58,686 nucleotides of DNA from Candidatus Alistipes faecigallinarum (lineage in GTDB: Bacteria > Bacteroidota > Bacteroidia > Bacteroidales > Rikenellaceae), in the NCBI GenBank assembly GCA_019115605.1, contig DXDG01000026.1, positions 1-58,686 of the forward strand. Direction: 5' to 3'. A model generated the notes under the pieces. It did not search any database, was not told the DNA's origin, and saw only the letters and a list, made by a program, of their open reading frames with translations. Made by a program: the position numbers and the translations under genes. This document shows, one piece after another, positions 33,936 to 42,062 of this stretch. The first letter of the stretch is position 1. Each line of letters starts with the position of its first letter.

Positions 33936-35009
33936 ATGAATCCTATTAAGATCGGGCTGATCGGATTCGGCCGCATGGGAGGTTTCTACCTCGACGAACT
34001 GCTGAAAAGCGACTGCTGGGAGGTCGCCGGCATCTGTGATCTTTCCCCCGAAGCACGGGCTACGGCCCGCAGGCTTGTCCCCGGCGCAAAGGTCGTAGCC
34101 GATGAACGGGAAATCCTTGATGATCCCGCCATCGAGGCCGTCGCCCTGTGCGCCCTTGCCGACTCGCGTCCGGAACAGATCGCCCGGGCCATTGCCGCCG
34201 GAAAACACATTATCTCCGAAAAACCCGTCGCCGACACCATCGAGCACGAATGGCAGGCCGTGGAGCTTGTTGAAAATACGCGGCTCTTCTCGACCGTCAA
34301 TCTTTACCTGCGCAACTCCTGGTACCACCAGACCATCCGCCAGTTCATCGACCGGGGCGAGATCGGCGAACTGGCCATCATCCGCGTCTGCCACATGACC
34401 CCGGGGCTGGCACCCGGCGAGGGACACGAATACGAAGGTCCCGCCTTCCACGACTGCGGCATGCACTATGTCGATATCGCCCGCTGGTATGCCCGTTCGG
34501 AGTTCAAGACATGGAACGCCCAGGCCGTCCGCATGTGGAGCTACAAGGACCCCTGGTGGCTCCAGTGCCACGGGACCTTCGAGAACGGCGTGGTCTTCGA
34601 CATCACGCAGGGGCACGTCTACGGACAGCTGGCCAAGGACCAGACCCACAACTCCTATATAGATATCATCGGCACGAAGGGCATCGCCCGCATGACGCAC
34701 GACTTCAAGACGGCCGTCGTCGAGTTGCGCGGCACGACGCAGACCCACTGCATCGAACGCCCCTTCGGCGGCAAGAACATCGGCACGATGTGCGAGCGCT
34801 TCGCCCGCTCGATCGAGAGCGGCGTGCGCGACGGGGCGCTGCCGACGTTCCGCGATGCCGCCATCGCCTCGGAATACGCCTGGCGCTTCCTGCAGGATGC
34901 CCGCAAGCACGACATGCCGGCCATCGGCACCCCCGAAGAGCTGGAGGAGATCCGCGACCGGCGCCGGAAGATGACCAACGGATACGGACTGCTCCGCAAA
35001 CGGGCCTGA
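33936..35009 (+). CDS. Gfo/Idh/MocA-family oxidoreductase, cytoplasmic
   Basis: A 357-residue NAD(P)-dependent sugar/polyol oxidoreductase. The N-terminal Rossmann fold has GLIGFGRMGGFY, the ADSRPEQIARAIAAGKHIISEKPVA block holds the family EKP motif, and the C-terminal alpha/beta domain carries HDCGMHYVDIARWY (catalytic His region). There is no signal peptide, so it works in the cytoplasm, unlike the second oxidoreductase of this cluster. It resembles inositol-2-dehydrogenase-like members, but the substrate is not readable. First gene of the cluster; tatA follows after 77 bases. Confidence 0.9.
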   Translation: MNPIKIGLIGFGRMGGFYLDELLKSDCWEVAGICDLSPEARATARRLVPGAKVVADEREILDDPAIEAVALCALADSRPEQIARAIAAGKHIISEKPVADTIEHEWQAVELVENTRLFSTVNLYLRNSWYHQTIRQFIDRGEIGELAIIRVCHMTPGLAPGEGHEYEGPAFHDCGMHYVDIARWYARSEFKTWNAQAVRMWSYKDPWWLQCHGTFENGVVFDITQGHVYGQLAKDQTHNSYIDIIGTKGIARMTHDFKTAVVELRGTTQTHCIERPFGGKNIGTMCERFARSIESGVRDGALPTFRDAAIASEYAWRFLQDARKHDMPAIGTPEELEEIRDRRRKMTNGYGLLRKRA

Positions 35010-35086
35010 AAGCCGGAAAACGAAAAAAAAACGACATACCCACCGATCTCAGACAACAATTATATACTTATTAAAAAAATCGCGCT

Positions 35087-35287
35087 ATGAATCACTTACT
35101 GTTCCTCGGAAACCTCGGTGCCGGAGAGATTATCATCATCGCACTGATCGTTCTGCTGCTCTTCGGCGGCAAAAAAATCCCTGAACTGATGAAGGGTCTC
35201 GGCAAGGGAGTCCGCAGCTTCAAGGAGGGTGTCAACAACATCGAGAAGGATATCGAGAACACCCCCACGGATCAGGAGAAGAAATAA
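35087..35287 (+). CDS. tatA: Sec-independent protein translocase TatA/E
   Basis: A 66-residue protein with the short N-terminal helix (AGEIIIIALIVLLLFGG), the F-G hinge and the amphipathic helix KKIPELMKGLGKGVRSFKEG, followed by a charged tail. It forms the pore-like component of the twin-arginine pathway, which exports folded cofactor-bound proteins. It lies 39 bases before a gene whose product has a twin-arginine signal, and tatC is at the other end of the cluster. No separate tatB is visible in the window, as expected for a two-component Tat system. Confidence 0.95.
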   Translation: MNHLLFLGNLGAGEIIIIALIVLLLFGGKKIPELMKGLGKGVRSFKEGVNNIEKDIENTPTDQEKK

Positions 35288-35326
35288 CAGGCAAACATAC
35301 AAACTATCAACCTTAAAACAAGAACC

Positions 35327-36799
35327 ATGGCAAAGGAAATGTCAAGACGCAACTTCCTCAAGACGGGAGCTGCGGCGGCACTCGGGCTGGCCGTAGTGCC
35401 AAGTACGGTATTGGGCAAGAAGTTCGGATATACAGCTCCGAGCGACAAGCTGAACATTCTGGGTGTCGGCATCGGCGGACGCGGTGCCGCCGACCTGCAT
35501 GAGATGGAGAGCCAGAACATCATCGGCCTCTGCGACGTGGACTGGAAATACGCCGACCACGTCTTCAAGCGCTACCCTGCCGCCAAGAAGTACAACGACT
35601 ACCGCCGCATGTACGACGAGCTGCTCAAGTCGGCCGACGCCGTAATGGTGGCTACGGCCGACCATACGCACGCCATCATCGCCGCCGAGGCGATGACCGC
35701 CGGCAAGCACGTCTATGTCGAGAAGCCGCTGACGCACTCGGTCTATGAGTCGCGTCTGCTCACCAAGCTCGCCGCCAAGTACCGCGTCGCCACGCAGATG
35801 GGTAACCAGGGTGCCTCGGGCGAGGGTGTCCGCAAGGTCTGCGAATGGATCTGGAACGGCGAAATCGGCGAGATAACCCGCGTGGAGGCCTTCACCGACC
35901 GTCCGATCTGGCCGCAGGGCCTCACCCGTCCCGAGAACGACGAGCGCGTTCCGAAGACGATGAACTGGGAGGCCTTCATCGGCCCGGCTCCCTTCCGTCC
36001 CTACAACTCGGCCTACACGCCGTGGAACTTCCGCGGATGGTGGGATTTCGGTACGGGCGCCCTGGGCGACATGGCCTGCCACATCCTCCACCCGGTATTC
36101 AAGGCCCTCAAGCTGGGCTATCCGACGAAGGTCGAGGGAAGCTCGACGCTGCTGCTCTCCGAGTCGGCTCCGTCGGCACAGCGCATCAAGTTCGTATTCC
36201 CGGCCCGCGACAACATGCCGAAGGTCGCCATGCCCGAGGTTGAGGTCTACTGGTACGACGGCGGCCTGATGCCGACGCGCCCCGCAGGCCTGCCCGCAGG
36301 CAAGAGCCTCAACGATGCCGGCGGCGGCGTGATCTTCTACGGTACGAAGGATACGCTCATCTGCGGCTGCTACGGCGTGAATCCCTACCTGCTTTCAGGA
36401 CGTGTGCCCAACGCACCGAAGGTGCTGCGCGAGGTCAAGGAGTCGCACCAGATGGACTGGGTGCGCGCCTGCAAGGAGGATCCCGACGATCGCATCCCGA
36501 CCGCTTCGGACTTCAGCGAGGCCGGACCGTTCAACGAGATGGTCGCCATGGGCGTGCTGGCCGTACGTCTGCAGGGCCTCAACCAGGAGCTGCACTGGGA
36601 CGGCGAGAACATGCGCTTCACGAACATCCCGGCCGGCGCAACGATCCAGTCGGTCATCAAGGACGGATTCCACATCAAGGACGGACACCCGACCTTCGAC
36701 AAGACCTGGACCGATCCCGTGGATGCCAACCAGTTCGCCGAGGAGCTTATCAAGCATACCTACCAGAACGGCTACAAACTCCCCGACATGCCGCTGTAA
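35327..36799 (+). CDS. Gfo/Idh/MocA-family oxidoreductase with Tat signal peptide
   Basis: A 490-residue protein. The N-terminus reads SRRNFLK at 6-12, then a weakly hydrophobic AAAALGLAVVPSTVLG, a textbook twin-arginine signal. The mature part has a Rossmann fold (NILGVGIGGRGAADL), the EKP motif in KHVYVEKPLTHS, and a long C-terminal domain with WWDFGTGALGDMACHILHP. Tat export fits an enzyme that must bind NAD(P) in the cytoplasm before crossing the membrane. It is encoded next to tatA and a DUF1080 lipoprotein, suggesting periplasmic oxidation or reduction of a sugar or glycoside. The substrate is inferred only. Confidence 0.93.
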   Translation: MAKEMSRRNFLKTGAAAALGLAVVPSTVLGKKFGYTAPSDKLNILGVGIGGRGAADLHEMESQNIIGLCDVDWKYADHVFKRYPAAKKYNDYRRMYDELLKSADAVMVATADHTHAIIAAEAMTAGKHVYVEKPLTHSVYESRLLTKLAAKYRVATQMGNQGASGEGVRKVCEWIWNGEIGEITRVEAFTDRPIWPQGLTRPENDERVPKTMNWEAFIGPAPFRPYNSAYTPWNFRGWWDFGTGALGDMACHILHPVFKALKLGYPTKVEGSSTLLLSESAPSAQRIKFVFPARDNMPKVAMPEVEVYWYDGGLMPTRPAGLPAGKSLNDAGGGVIFYGTKDTLICGCYGVNPYLLSGRVPNAPKVLREVKESHQMDWVRACKEDPDDRIPTASDFSEAGPFNEMVAMGVLAVRLQGLNQELHWDGENMRFTNIPAGATIQSVIKDGFHIKDGHPTFDKTWTDPVDANQFAEELIKHTYQNGYKLPDMPL

Positions 36800-36852
36800 C
36801 GGCCCCCGGAAAGAGACAAACCCAAATATTAACTAACTAAAAACTACCGAAT

Positions 36853-37725
36853 ATGAAAAAGATGCTCACCTTTTCGACGTGTGCAGCCCTGGCGCTGACG
36901 CTCGGATCGTGCGGCGGCAACGCCGGCAAGGCCAAGACCGCAGAGGGAGATGCAGCCGAGACGAAGGCCGCCGTTCCCGAATACACCGTCGTAAACAACG
37001 CAACGGTCGATCTGGCAACCTTCCCCCAGGACAAGGACGGATATTATGTGATCTTCGACGGCAAGACCTTCAACGGCTGGCGCGGCTACGGCAAGGAGAA
37101 TGTTCCCTCGCGCTGGACGATCGACGACGGAGCCATCAAGTTCAACGGCACGGGAACCGGCGAAGCCCAGACGGGCGAGGGCGGCGACCTGATTTTCGCC
37201 CACAAGTTCAAGAACTTCGAGCTGGAGCTCGAATGGAAGGTTTCGAAGGGCGGCAACTCGGGTATCTTCTACCTGGCCCAGGAGGTCGCTACGACCAAGG
37301 ACGGCGCACAGCAGTTCGAACCGATCTACATCTCCTGCCCGGAGTACCAGGTCCTCGACAATGAGAACCATCCCGACGCCAAGCTCGGCGTGGACGGCAA
37401 CCGCAAGTCGGCATCGCTCTACGACATGATCCCCGCCGTTCCGCAGAACGCCAAGCCCTACGGCGAGTGGAACAAGGCCAAGATCATGGTCTACAAGGGC
37501 ACGGTCGTACACGGTCAGAACGACGCCAACGTGCTGGAGTACCACCTCTGGACACCCCAGTGGACCGAGATGCTCGAGAAGAGCAAGTTCTCCTCCGAGA
37601 AGTGGCCGCTGGCCTTCGAGCTGCTGAACAACTGCGGCGGCGAGAACCATGAGGGTTACATCGGATTCCAGGATCACGGCGACGACGTCTGGTTCCGCAA
37701 TATCCGCGTGAAGGTTCTCGAATAA
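36853..37725 (+). CDS. DUF1080 (3-keto-disaccharide hydrolase family) lipoprotein
   Basis: A 290-residue protein with a lipoprotein signal peptide (Cys20 in LTLGSC, followed by GGNAGK). The DUF1080 beta-sandwich follows, with GYYVIFDGKTFNGWRGYG, RWTIDDGAIKF, NFELELEWKVSKGGNSGIFY, EYQVLDNENHPDA and GYIGFQDHGDDVWFRNIRVK. The Pfam family is named for cleavage of 3-keto-disaccharides produced by sugar 3-dehydrogenases. Placement after a Tat-exported Gfo/Idh oxidoreductase fits a two-step oxidise-then-cleave route in the periplasm. The activity of this member is untested. Confidence 0.9.
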   Translation: MKKMLTFSTCAALALTLGSCGGNAGKAKTAEGDAAETKAAVPEYTVVNNATVDLATFPQDKDGYYVIFDGKTFNGWRGYGKENVPSRWTIDDGAIKFNGTGTGEAQTGEGGDLIFAHKFKNFELELEWKVSKGGNSGIFYLAQEVATTKDGAQQFEPIYISCPEYQVLDNENHPDAKLGVDGNRKSASLYDMIPAVPQNAKPYGEWNKAKIMVYKGTVVHGQNDANVLEYHLWTPQWTEMLEKSKFSSEKWPLAFELLNNCGGENHEGYIGFQDHGDDVWFRNIRVKVLE

Positions 37726-37738
37726 ACCATCGAACGAT

Positions 37739-37785
37739 CCGACCGGTGTCGGCTTCCGGAATCCCGGAGTGCCGGCATCGGTCGG
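37739..37785. other. Intra-operon hairpin between DUF1080 and epimerase genes
   Basis: Arms 37739-37753 and 37771-37785 (CCGACCGGTGTCGGC type) pair over 15 positions with two G-U pairs. The inner part can pair further. Only GTTTC follows, so it is a weak terminator or an mRNA-stability element. Confidence 0.6.
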
Positions 37786-37807
37786 GTTTCGAAAAACGCC
37801 CCGAACC

Positions 37808-38704
37808 ATGAAGAGACAACTCATAACCCTCGGACTGCTCATGTGTGCCGCCATCGCCATGCCCGACGCCGCCTCGGCAAAGAAAGCGCCCGAAAAACAG
37901 ATCGCCATTCAGCTCTACTCGGTGCGCGACCTAATCGGCAGCTTCGGACAGAACCAGCATGACTACACCGACGTGCTGCAGGCGCTCGGTGAGATGGGCT
38001 ATACGGCCGTGGAGGCCGCCAGCTACGGCGACGGCAGGTTCTACGGAAAGACGCCCGAAGCCTTCAGGGCCGACGTCGAGGCCGCCGGCATGGAGGTGCT
38101 CTCGTCGCACGCCACGCGCTTCCTCTCCGCCGAGGAGCTCGCCAGCGGCGACCTGACCGAAGCGATGAAGTGGTGGGACGAGTGTATCGCCGCCCACAAG
38201 GCCGCCGGCATGAAGTACCTCGTTTCGCCCTCGATGCCGCAGCTCAAGACACTCCGCGAGCTGAAGCTCTACTGCGACTACTTCAACGAGATCGGCAAGC
38301 GCTGCCTCGAAAACGGTCTGCAGTACGGCTATCACAACCACGCCTTCGAATTCCAGAAGGTCGAGGGGGAGCCGATGCTCGAATACATGATCGAGCATAC
38401 CGATCCCCGCTACGTCTTCTACCAGATGGATGTCTTCTGGACGGTCATGGGGCAGGCAAGCCCCGTGGACCTGTTCCACAAATATCCGGGACGCTTCAAG
38501 ATGCTCCACATCAAGGATCTGCGCGAGATCGGGCAGAGCGGTATGGTCGGCTTCGACGCCATCTTCCGCAATGCCGCCACGGCAGGCGTGGAGCAGATCG
38601 TCGTCGAGGTCGAGCAGTACAGCTACGACGTCGAGAAGAGCGTCCGCCTGAGCCTGGAGTACCTGCTCGAAGCCCCCTTCGTCAAGGCCTCCTACGGCAA
38701 GTAA
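37808..38704 (+). CDS. Secreted sugar-phosphate isomerase/epimerase-like TIM barrel (AP-endonuclease 2 fold)
   Basis: A 298-residue protein with a Sec signal peptide (KRQLITLGLLMCAAIAMPDAASA). The xylose-isomerase-like TIM barrel follows: IAIQLYSVRDLIG, GYTAVEAASYGDGRFYG, GLQYGYHNHAFEF (metal-binding His/Glu region), MDVFWTVMG, RFKMLHIKDL and QIVVEVEQY. Metal-dependent isomerase, epimerase or lyase chemistry on sugars is typical. Export to the periplasm places it with the DUF1080 lipoprotein and the Tat-exported oxidoreductase. ATG 37808 was chosen because it begins the signal peptide; the start at 37769 lies inside the hairpin. A terminator follows. Confidence 0.88.
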   Translation: MKRQLITLGLLMCAAIAMPDAASAKKAPEKQIAIQLYSVRDLIGSFGQNQHDYTDVLQALGEMGYTAVEAASYGDGRFYGKTPEAFRADVEAAGMEVLSSHATRFLSAEELASGDLTEAMKWWDECIAAHKAAGMKYLVSPSMPQLKTLRELKLYCDYFNEIGKRCLENGLQYGYHNHAFEFQKVEGEPMLEYMIEHTDPRYVFYQMDVFWTVMGQASPVDLFHKYPGRFKMLHIKDLREIGQSGMVGFDAIFRNAATAGVEQIVVEVEQYSYDVEKSVRLSLEYLLEAPFVKASYGK

Positions 38705-38711
38705 CCTGTAT

Positions 38712-38752
38712 CTCCGGGAGCCGGAGCCCGAGGGCTCTCTCCCGGAGTTTTT
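38712..38752 (+). terminator. Rho-independent terminator after the epimerase-like gene
   Basis: A 9-bp outer stem CTCCGGGAG/CTCCCGGAG with an inner GAGCCC/GGGCTC pairing, followed by five T. It separates tatC from the rest of the cluster, so tatC would depend on readthrough or its own promoter. No TAnnTTTG is evident in the ~100 bases before tatC. Confidence 0.85.
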
Positions 38753-38855
38753 ATCCGGTGCACACCGGAAATACGGGGCCGACGCCCCGCCGCCAAGAAA
38801 CATACATCCCCGGGCCGCACGGAAACCGCCCGGAGCCAAGACCTGAAGAGAAAGA

Positions 38856-39635
38856 ATGGAAGAGAAGGAAATGACTTTTTGGGGCCACCTCGAAGCACTC
38901 CGCTGGGTACTCGTCCGCGTGGTCGCCGTACTGTTCCTGTTCATGATTGCCAGTTTCTGTTTCATGCCCTACCTGTTCGAGCATGTCATACTGGCTCCCA
39001 CCACATCCGACTTCCCGCTTTACCAATGGCTGGCGAAGCTCGGAAGTCTCGGGCCATTCTTTCCCGACTTCAGCGATGACAATTTCCATGTGGAGATCAT
39101 CAACATCAACGTCGCTTCCCAGTTCATGACCCACATCAGCACCTCGTTCTGGTTCGCGCTGGTGCTTATCTTCCCCTATCTTGTCTTCGAAATCTGGAAG
39201 TTCATCCAACCCGCCCTCTTCGAAAACGAACGCAAGAACGTCGGCTGGGCCTTCTGCTTCGGCACGGGCATGTTCTTCCTCGGATGCGCCGTAGGATACT
39301 GCCTGGTGTTCCCCTTCACGTTCCGCTTCCTGACCGAATACCAGCTCAGCCCCACGATCGTCAATCAGATTTCGCTCAACTCCTACATGAGCAACTTCCT
39401 GATGCTCATCCTGATTATGGGCCTCGTCTTCGAGCTGCCGCTGCTCGCCTGGCTGCTCTCCCGCCTGGGGCTCGTAACCAGATCGTTCTTCCGCCGATAC
39501 CGCCGCCACGCCGTTATCATCCTGCTCGTCCTCGCGGCCGTGATCACCCCGACGGGCGATCCCTTCACGCTGATGATCGTCTTCCTGCCGCTCTACCTGC
39601 TCTACGAACTGGGCATCCGCTTCGCAAAAGAGTAA
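38856..39635 (+). CDS. tatC: Sec-independent protein translocase TatC
   Basis: A 259-residue, six-helix integral membrane protein that binds twin-arginine signal peptides. Family segments include FWGHLEALRWVLVR at the N-terminus, SFWFALVLIFPYLVFEIWKFIQPALFENERKNV (carrying the Glu equivalent to E. coli E103), NFLMLILIMGLVFELPLLAWLLSRLG and AVITPTGDPFTLMIVFLPLYLLYELGI. The N-terminal motif usually written HLxELR reads HLEALR, so the acidic residue is shifted by one position. It completes the TatA/TatC pair of this cluster, although a terminator precedes it. Confidence 0.96.
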   Translation: MEEKEMTFWGHLEALRWVLVRVVAVLFLFMIASFCFMPYLFEHVILAPTTSDFPLYQWLAKLGSLGPFFPDFSDDNFHVEIININVASQFMTHISTSFWFALVLIFPYLVFEIWKFIQPALFENERKNVGWAFCFGTGMFFLGCAVGYCLVFPFTFRFLTEYQLSPTIVNQISLNSYMSNFLMLILIMGLVFELPLLAWLLSRLGLVTRSFFRRYRRHAVIILLVLAAVITPTGDPFTLMIVFLPLYLLYELGIRFAKE

Positions 39636-39653
39636 CGGCGAAACCCATACCCG

Positions 39654-39685
39654 TAAAAAAACCGGCGGCCGCAGGGCATCCGGTT
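39654..39685 (-). terminator. Terminator for the araC-type gene
   Basis: On the minus strand a short stem AACCGG/CCGGTT with a 14-base loop is followed by a run of T. It lies in the convergent gap between tatC and the regulator. Confidence 0.55.
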
Positions 39686-39765
39686 CATTTTACCTTTACC
39701 ACGCCAGCGAAGGCGCACGGCGGAAAAGGTCCTCGGGAACGCTCCGCCACTCCGCAAAACACCTC

Positions 39766-40674
39766 CTACATCGCCTTGTACTGCGAAGGCGACATGCCGG
39801 TATTGCGCTTGAAATAGCTCCCGAAGAACGACTGATTGGCAAAATTCAGGTAGTAGGCGATCTCCTGTATGCTCATGTTCGAGTACTTGAGCAGGGTCTT
39901 CGCTTCGAGAATCACATAATTGTCGATCCACTCCGAGACGGATTTCCCGCTGACCTGACGGATCAGCGTGGTCAGGTATTTGGAGGTGATGCACAGCTGC
40001 CGGGCATAGAAACCGACGCTGCGCTCCTGCTTGTAATGCTCCCCGAGCAGCATCATGAACTGCCGGAAATACTCCTCGGCACGGCTGTGCCCGGTCTTTT
40101 CGGATTCGGGATGAGTTTCGAGATTCCGGTTCAAAAGTTCTCCGATCTTGTAGATCAGTGCCAGCGCCAGCTCGCCGATGACATTCTCGGTCAAGGGGCT
40201 CTGTACGCCGTTTGTCTCCCGCTCGAGCAGAGCGATGAAATGCTGCAGATCTGCCGCCTCATCGGGAGCCAGCTCCAGACAGGGATGGGCCGCAATCTTC
40301 AGGAAAAGCGGCAGCATGTGCTTGGCATCCAGATTGATCCGCTGGAAGAATTCCGATGCGATAACGACCACATGGCATCTGAAATCCTCGTTCGACCGCA
40401 TCTGAATGATGTTGTTCGGCCCGAAAACGAAGAGCGAGCCCTTATGCAGGCGGTATTCGTTCAGGTTGAACGAGACGGTAGCCTCACCCTCGGCTCCCAC
40501 CCCGATCAGAAAGGCATCGATCCGGCAGGGAAAGCGGAACGGCTCCATGTCCGAAGCGCTGCTCGCCGCCTGACTGGCCCGCAGAAGGGCAAAGCCGCTG
40601 CTCTTTCCCGACAGAGCCAGCAAATCACTCAGGGTAAAGCTCGTAATGGGAATCTCGATCTGTTTGCGGTTCAT
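39766..40674 (-). CDS. AraC-family transcriptional regulator
   Basis: A 302-residue DNA-binding protein. The N-terminal ~180 residues form a cupin-like ligand domain (YRLHKGSLFVFGPNNIIQM). The C-terminal ~100 residues hold the two helix-turn-helix motifs (YARQLCITSKYLTTLIRQVSGKSVSEWI and MSIQEIAYYLNFANQSFFGSYFKRNTGMSPSQYK). It is transcribed alone toward tatC. It may control the neighbouring Tat/oxidoreductase cluster or an unlinked target; nothing in the sequence settles this. Confidence 0.93.
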   Translation of the reverse strand: MNRKQIEIPITSFTLSDLLALSGKSSGFALLRASQAASSASDMEPFRFPCRIDAFLIGVGAEGEATVSFNLNEYRLHKGSLFVFGPNNIIQMRSNEDFRCHVVVIASEFFQRINLDAKHMLPLFLKIAAHPCLELAPDEAADLQHFIALLERETNGVQSPLTENVIGELALALIYKIGELLNRNLETHPESEKTGHSRAEEYFRQFMMLLGEHYKQERSVGFYARQLCITSKYLTTLIRQVSGKSVSEWIDNYVILEAKTLLKYSNMSIQEIAYYLNFANQSFFGSYFKRNTGMSPSQYKAM

Positions 40675-40693
40675 CGTATCACGGAAGTTTCGA

Positions 40694-40701
40694 CAAATAT
40701 A
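40694..40701 (-). promoter_or_regulatory. -7 promoter element for the araC-type gene
   Basis: On the minus strand the sequence is TATATTTG, a perfect TAnnTTTG, 19 bases before ATG 40674. Confidence 0.75.
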
Positions 40702-40803
40702 ACAATTAAACCCTTACGCAGAAGGGTCTGTGATGCCGGATAGAACCAACCGAACAACATAAATCCGTTTTTGAAGATCCTGACCGGCTCGCAGGGGATA
40801 AAA

Positions 40804-40838
40804 GAAAAAATCCGGTCCCGACGGTTTCGGGACCGGAT
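40804..40838 (-). terminator. Terminator of the uppS-bamA-ompH transcript
   Basis: On the minus strand a 12-bp stem (ATCCGGTCCCGA and its complement, loop AACCG) is followed by six T. It begins 24 bases after the last ompH stop. Confidence 0.9.
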
Positions 40839-40861
40839 TGGCGTTTTCCTCAAGCGCACGC

Positions 40862-41422
40862 CTATTTCGTTGCGGCAGCCGGAGCAGCAGCCGTTGCGGC
40901 GGCAGCCGTCTCGGAAATGCCCAGCTCCTTGCGAACCTCGGGGGCGAGATCCGTCAGAGCCGCCTCGTCGAAGTAGGCCAGCGAACCGGCCGAGACATCG
41001 AATACGACGAGGTAGCCGCCTGCGGCCGACACCTTCTCGATGGCGGCACGGGCCTTCTCGATAATGGGCTGGAGCAGCTCCTGCTGCTTCTGGGCGTAAT
41101 CCTGCTGGGCACGCTGCTGGAACTCCTGGCTGCGGCGCTGCAGGTCCTCGAGCTCCTTGGCCTTCATCTCGCGAACGGAATCCGAAAGCGTATTGGCCGT
41201 CTTCTGATACTCCTGGAACTTGTTGTTGAACTCGACATTGATCGTCTCGATATTCTCCTCGAGCTCCTTGCCGAAGGTCTCGAGGTTCGTACGCATCTCC
41301 TCCGTTTCAGGCATGGACATGATGATCTCCTGCGAGTTGATGCGTCCGAATTTCTGTGCATAGATCGACGTGGCGCCCAACATCAGCGCAACGGTCAAAA
41401 CCACTTTGAGAACTTTTTTCAT
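40862..41422 (-). CDS. OmpH/Skp-family periplasmic chaperone (second copy)
   Basis: A 186-residue protein with a signal peptide (to SIYAQ at ~23), a central long coiled coil with alternating E/K and Q (~35-125) and the typical end domain. The C-terminal tail is rich in Ala/Thr (SETAAAATAAAPAAATK). Skp-type chaperones hold unfolded barrel proteins in the periplasm before BamA inserts them. It follows the first OmpH gene by 13 bases and bamA further upstream. The two copies differ clearly in sequence, so they are probably paralogues with distinct roles. Confidence 0.9.
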   Translation of the reverse strand: MKKVLKVVLTVALMLGATSIYAQKFGRINSQEIIMSMPETEEMRTNLETFGKELEENIETINVEFNNKFQEYQKTANTLSDSVREMKAKELEDLQRRSQEFQQRAQQDYAQKQQELLQPIIEKARAAIEKVSAAGGYLVVFDVSAGSLAYFDEAALTDLAPEVRKELGISETAAAATAAAPAAATK

Positions 41423-41435
41423 AAATCTTTATAGG

Positions 41436-41963
41436 TTAATTGTTCGATGTCGTAGTCTGTTGCTTGAGCAGATCGATCACCTGCTGCGTGCGTTCGATCG
41501 AGGGGTTGTTATAGAGCAGCGTGGGGTTGTTCGACGAGTCGATGACCGCATCGGCTCCCACCTGCCCGGCATAGATCTCGATGGCCGCAAAGACCTGCTT
41601 CTGGATCGGCTGGATCCGTTCGAGACGCTGCTTCATCAGCGTGCCCTCCTTGCCGAAGAGGCTCTCCTGGTACTGCTGGGCCTCCTTCTCCTTCGAGAGG
41701 ATCAGCTCCTCGAGGGAATTGCGCATGGACTCGGCCAGCGAGCTGCGCTGCGCCATGTAGCCGTTGTAGAGCTTTTCCACCTCGGCAAAACGCTCGTCCA
41801 CCTGTGTCTGGTACTGCTTGGCCAGCGAATCCAGTTCGGAAATCGCCGTATTGTAGGCGTCGATGGACTTGAATATCTTCTCGCTGTTGACGATGATGCA
41901 GTTCTGCGCCGACAGGGTGCCGACGGAGAGCAGGATGGCCGCGATTAAAAACAGACGTTTCAT
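41436..41963 (-). CDS. OmpH/Skp-family periplasmic chaperone (first copy)
   Basis: A 175-residue protein with a signal peptide (MKRLFLIAAILLSVGTLSAQ), the Skp start motif NCIIVNSEKIFKSIDAYNTA and a long coiled coil (~35-115) ending in IYAGQVGADAVIDSSNNPTLLY. It is expected to be a trimeric clamp for outer-membrane protein precursors. It lies ~100 bases after bamA, where a possible -7 element and a hairpin may allow expression separate from bamA. Confidence 0.92.
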   Translation of the reverse strand: MKRLFLIAAILLSVGTLSAQNCIIVNSEKIFKSIDAYNTAISELDSLAKQYQTQVDERFAEVEKLYNGYMAQRSSLAESMRNSLEELILSKEKEAQQYQESLFGKEGTLMKQRLERIQPIQKQVFAAIEIYAGQVGADAVIDSSNNPTLLYNNPSIERTQQVIDLLKQQTTTSNN

Positions 41964-42017
41964 AATCTTTCAGGTTTTTAGAGGTCTATTTCGGAAGCGG
42001 TCCGACGAACCGCTCCG

Positions 42018-42025
42018 TAAATATA
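42018..42025 (-). promoter_or_regulatory. Possible internal -7 element before the ompH pair
   Basis: On the minus strand the sequence is TATATTTA, one base off TAnnTTTG, 54 bases before ATG 41963. A short inverted repeat (GGAGCGGT/ACCGCTTCC) lies between it and the gene. Confidence 0.4.
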
Positions 42026-42062
42026 ACTCTTTTCTTTCAAATTTATTGCCATCGTGCCGATT

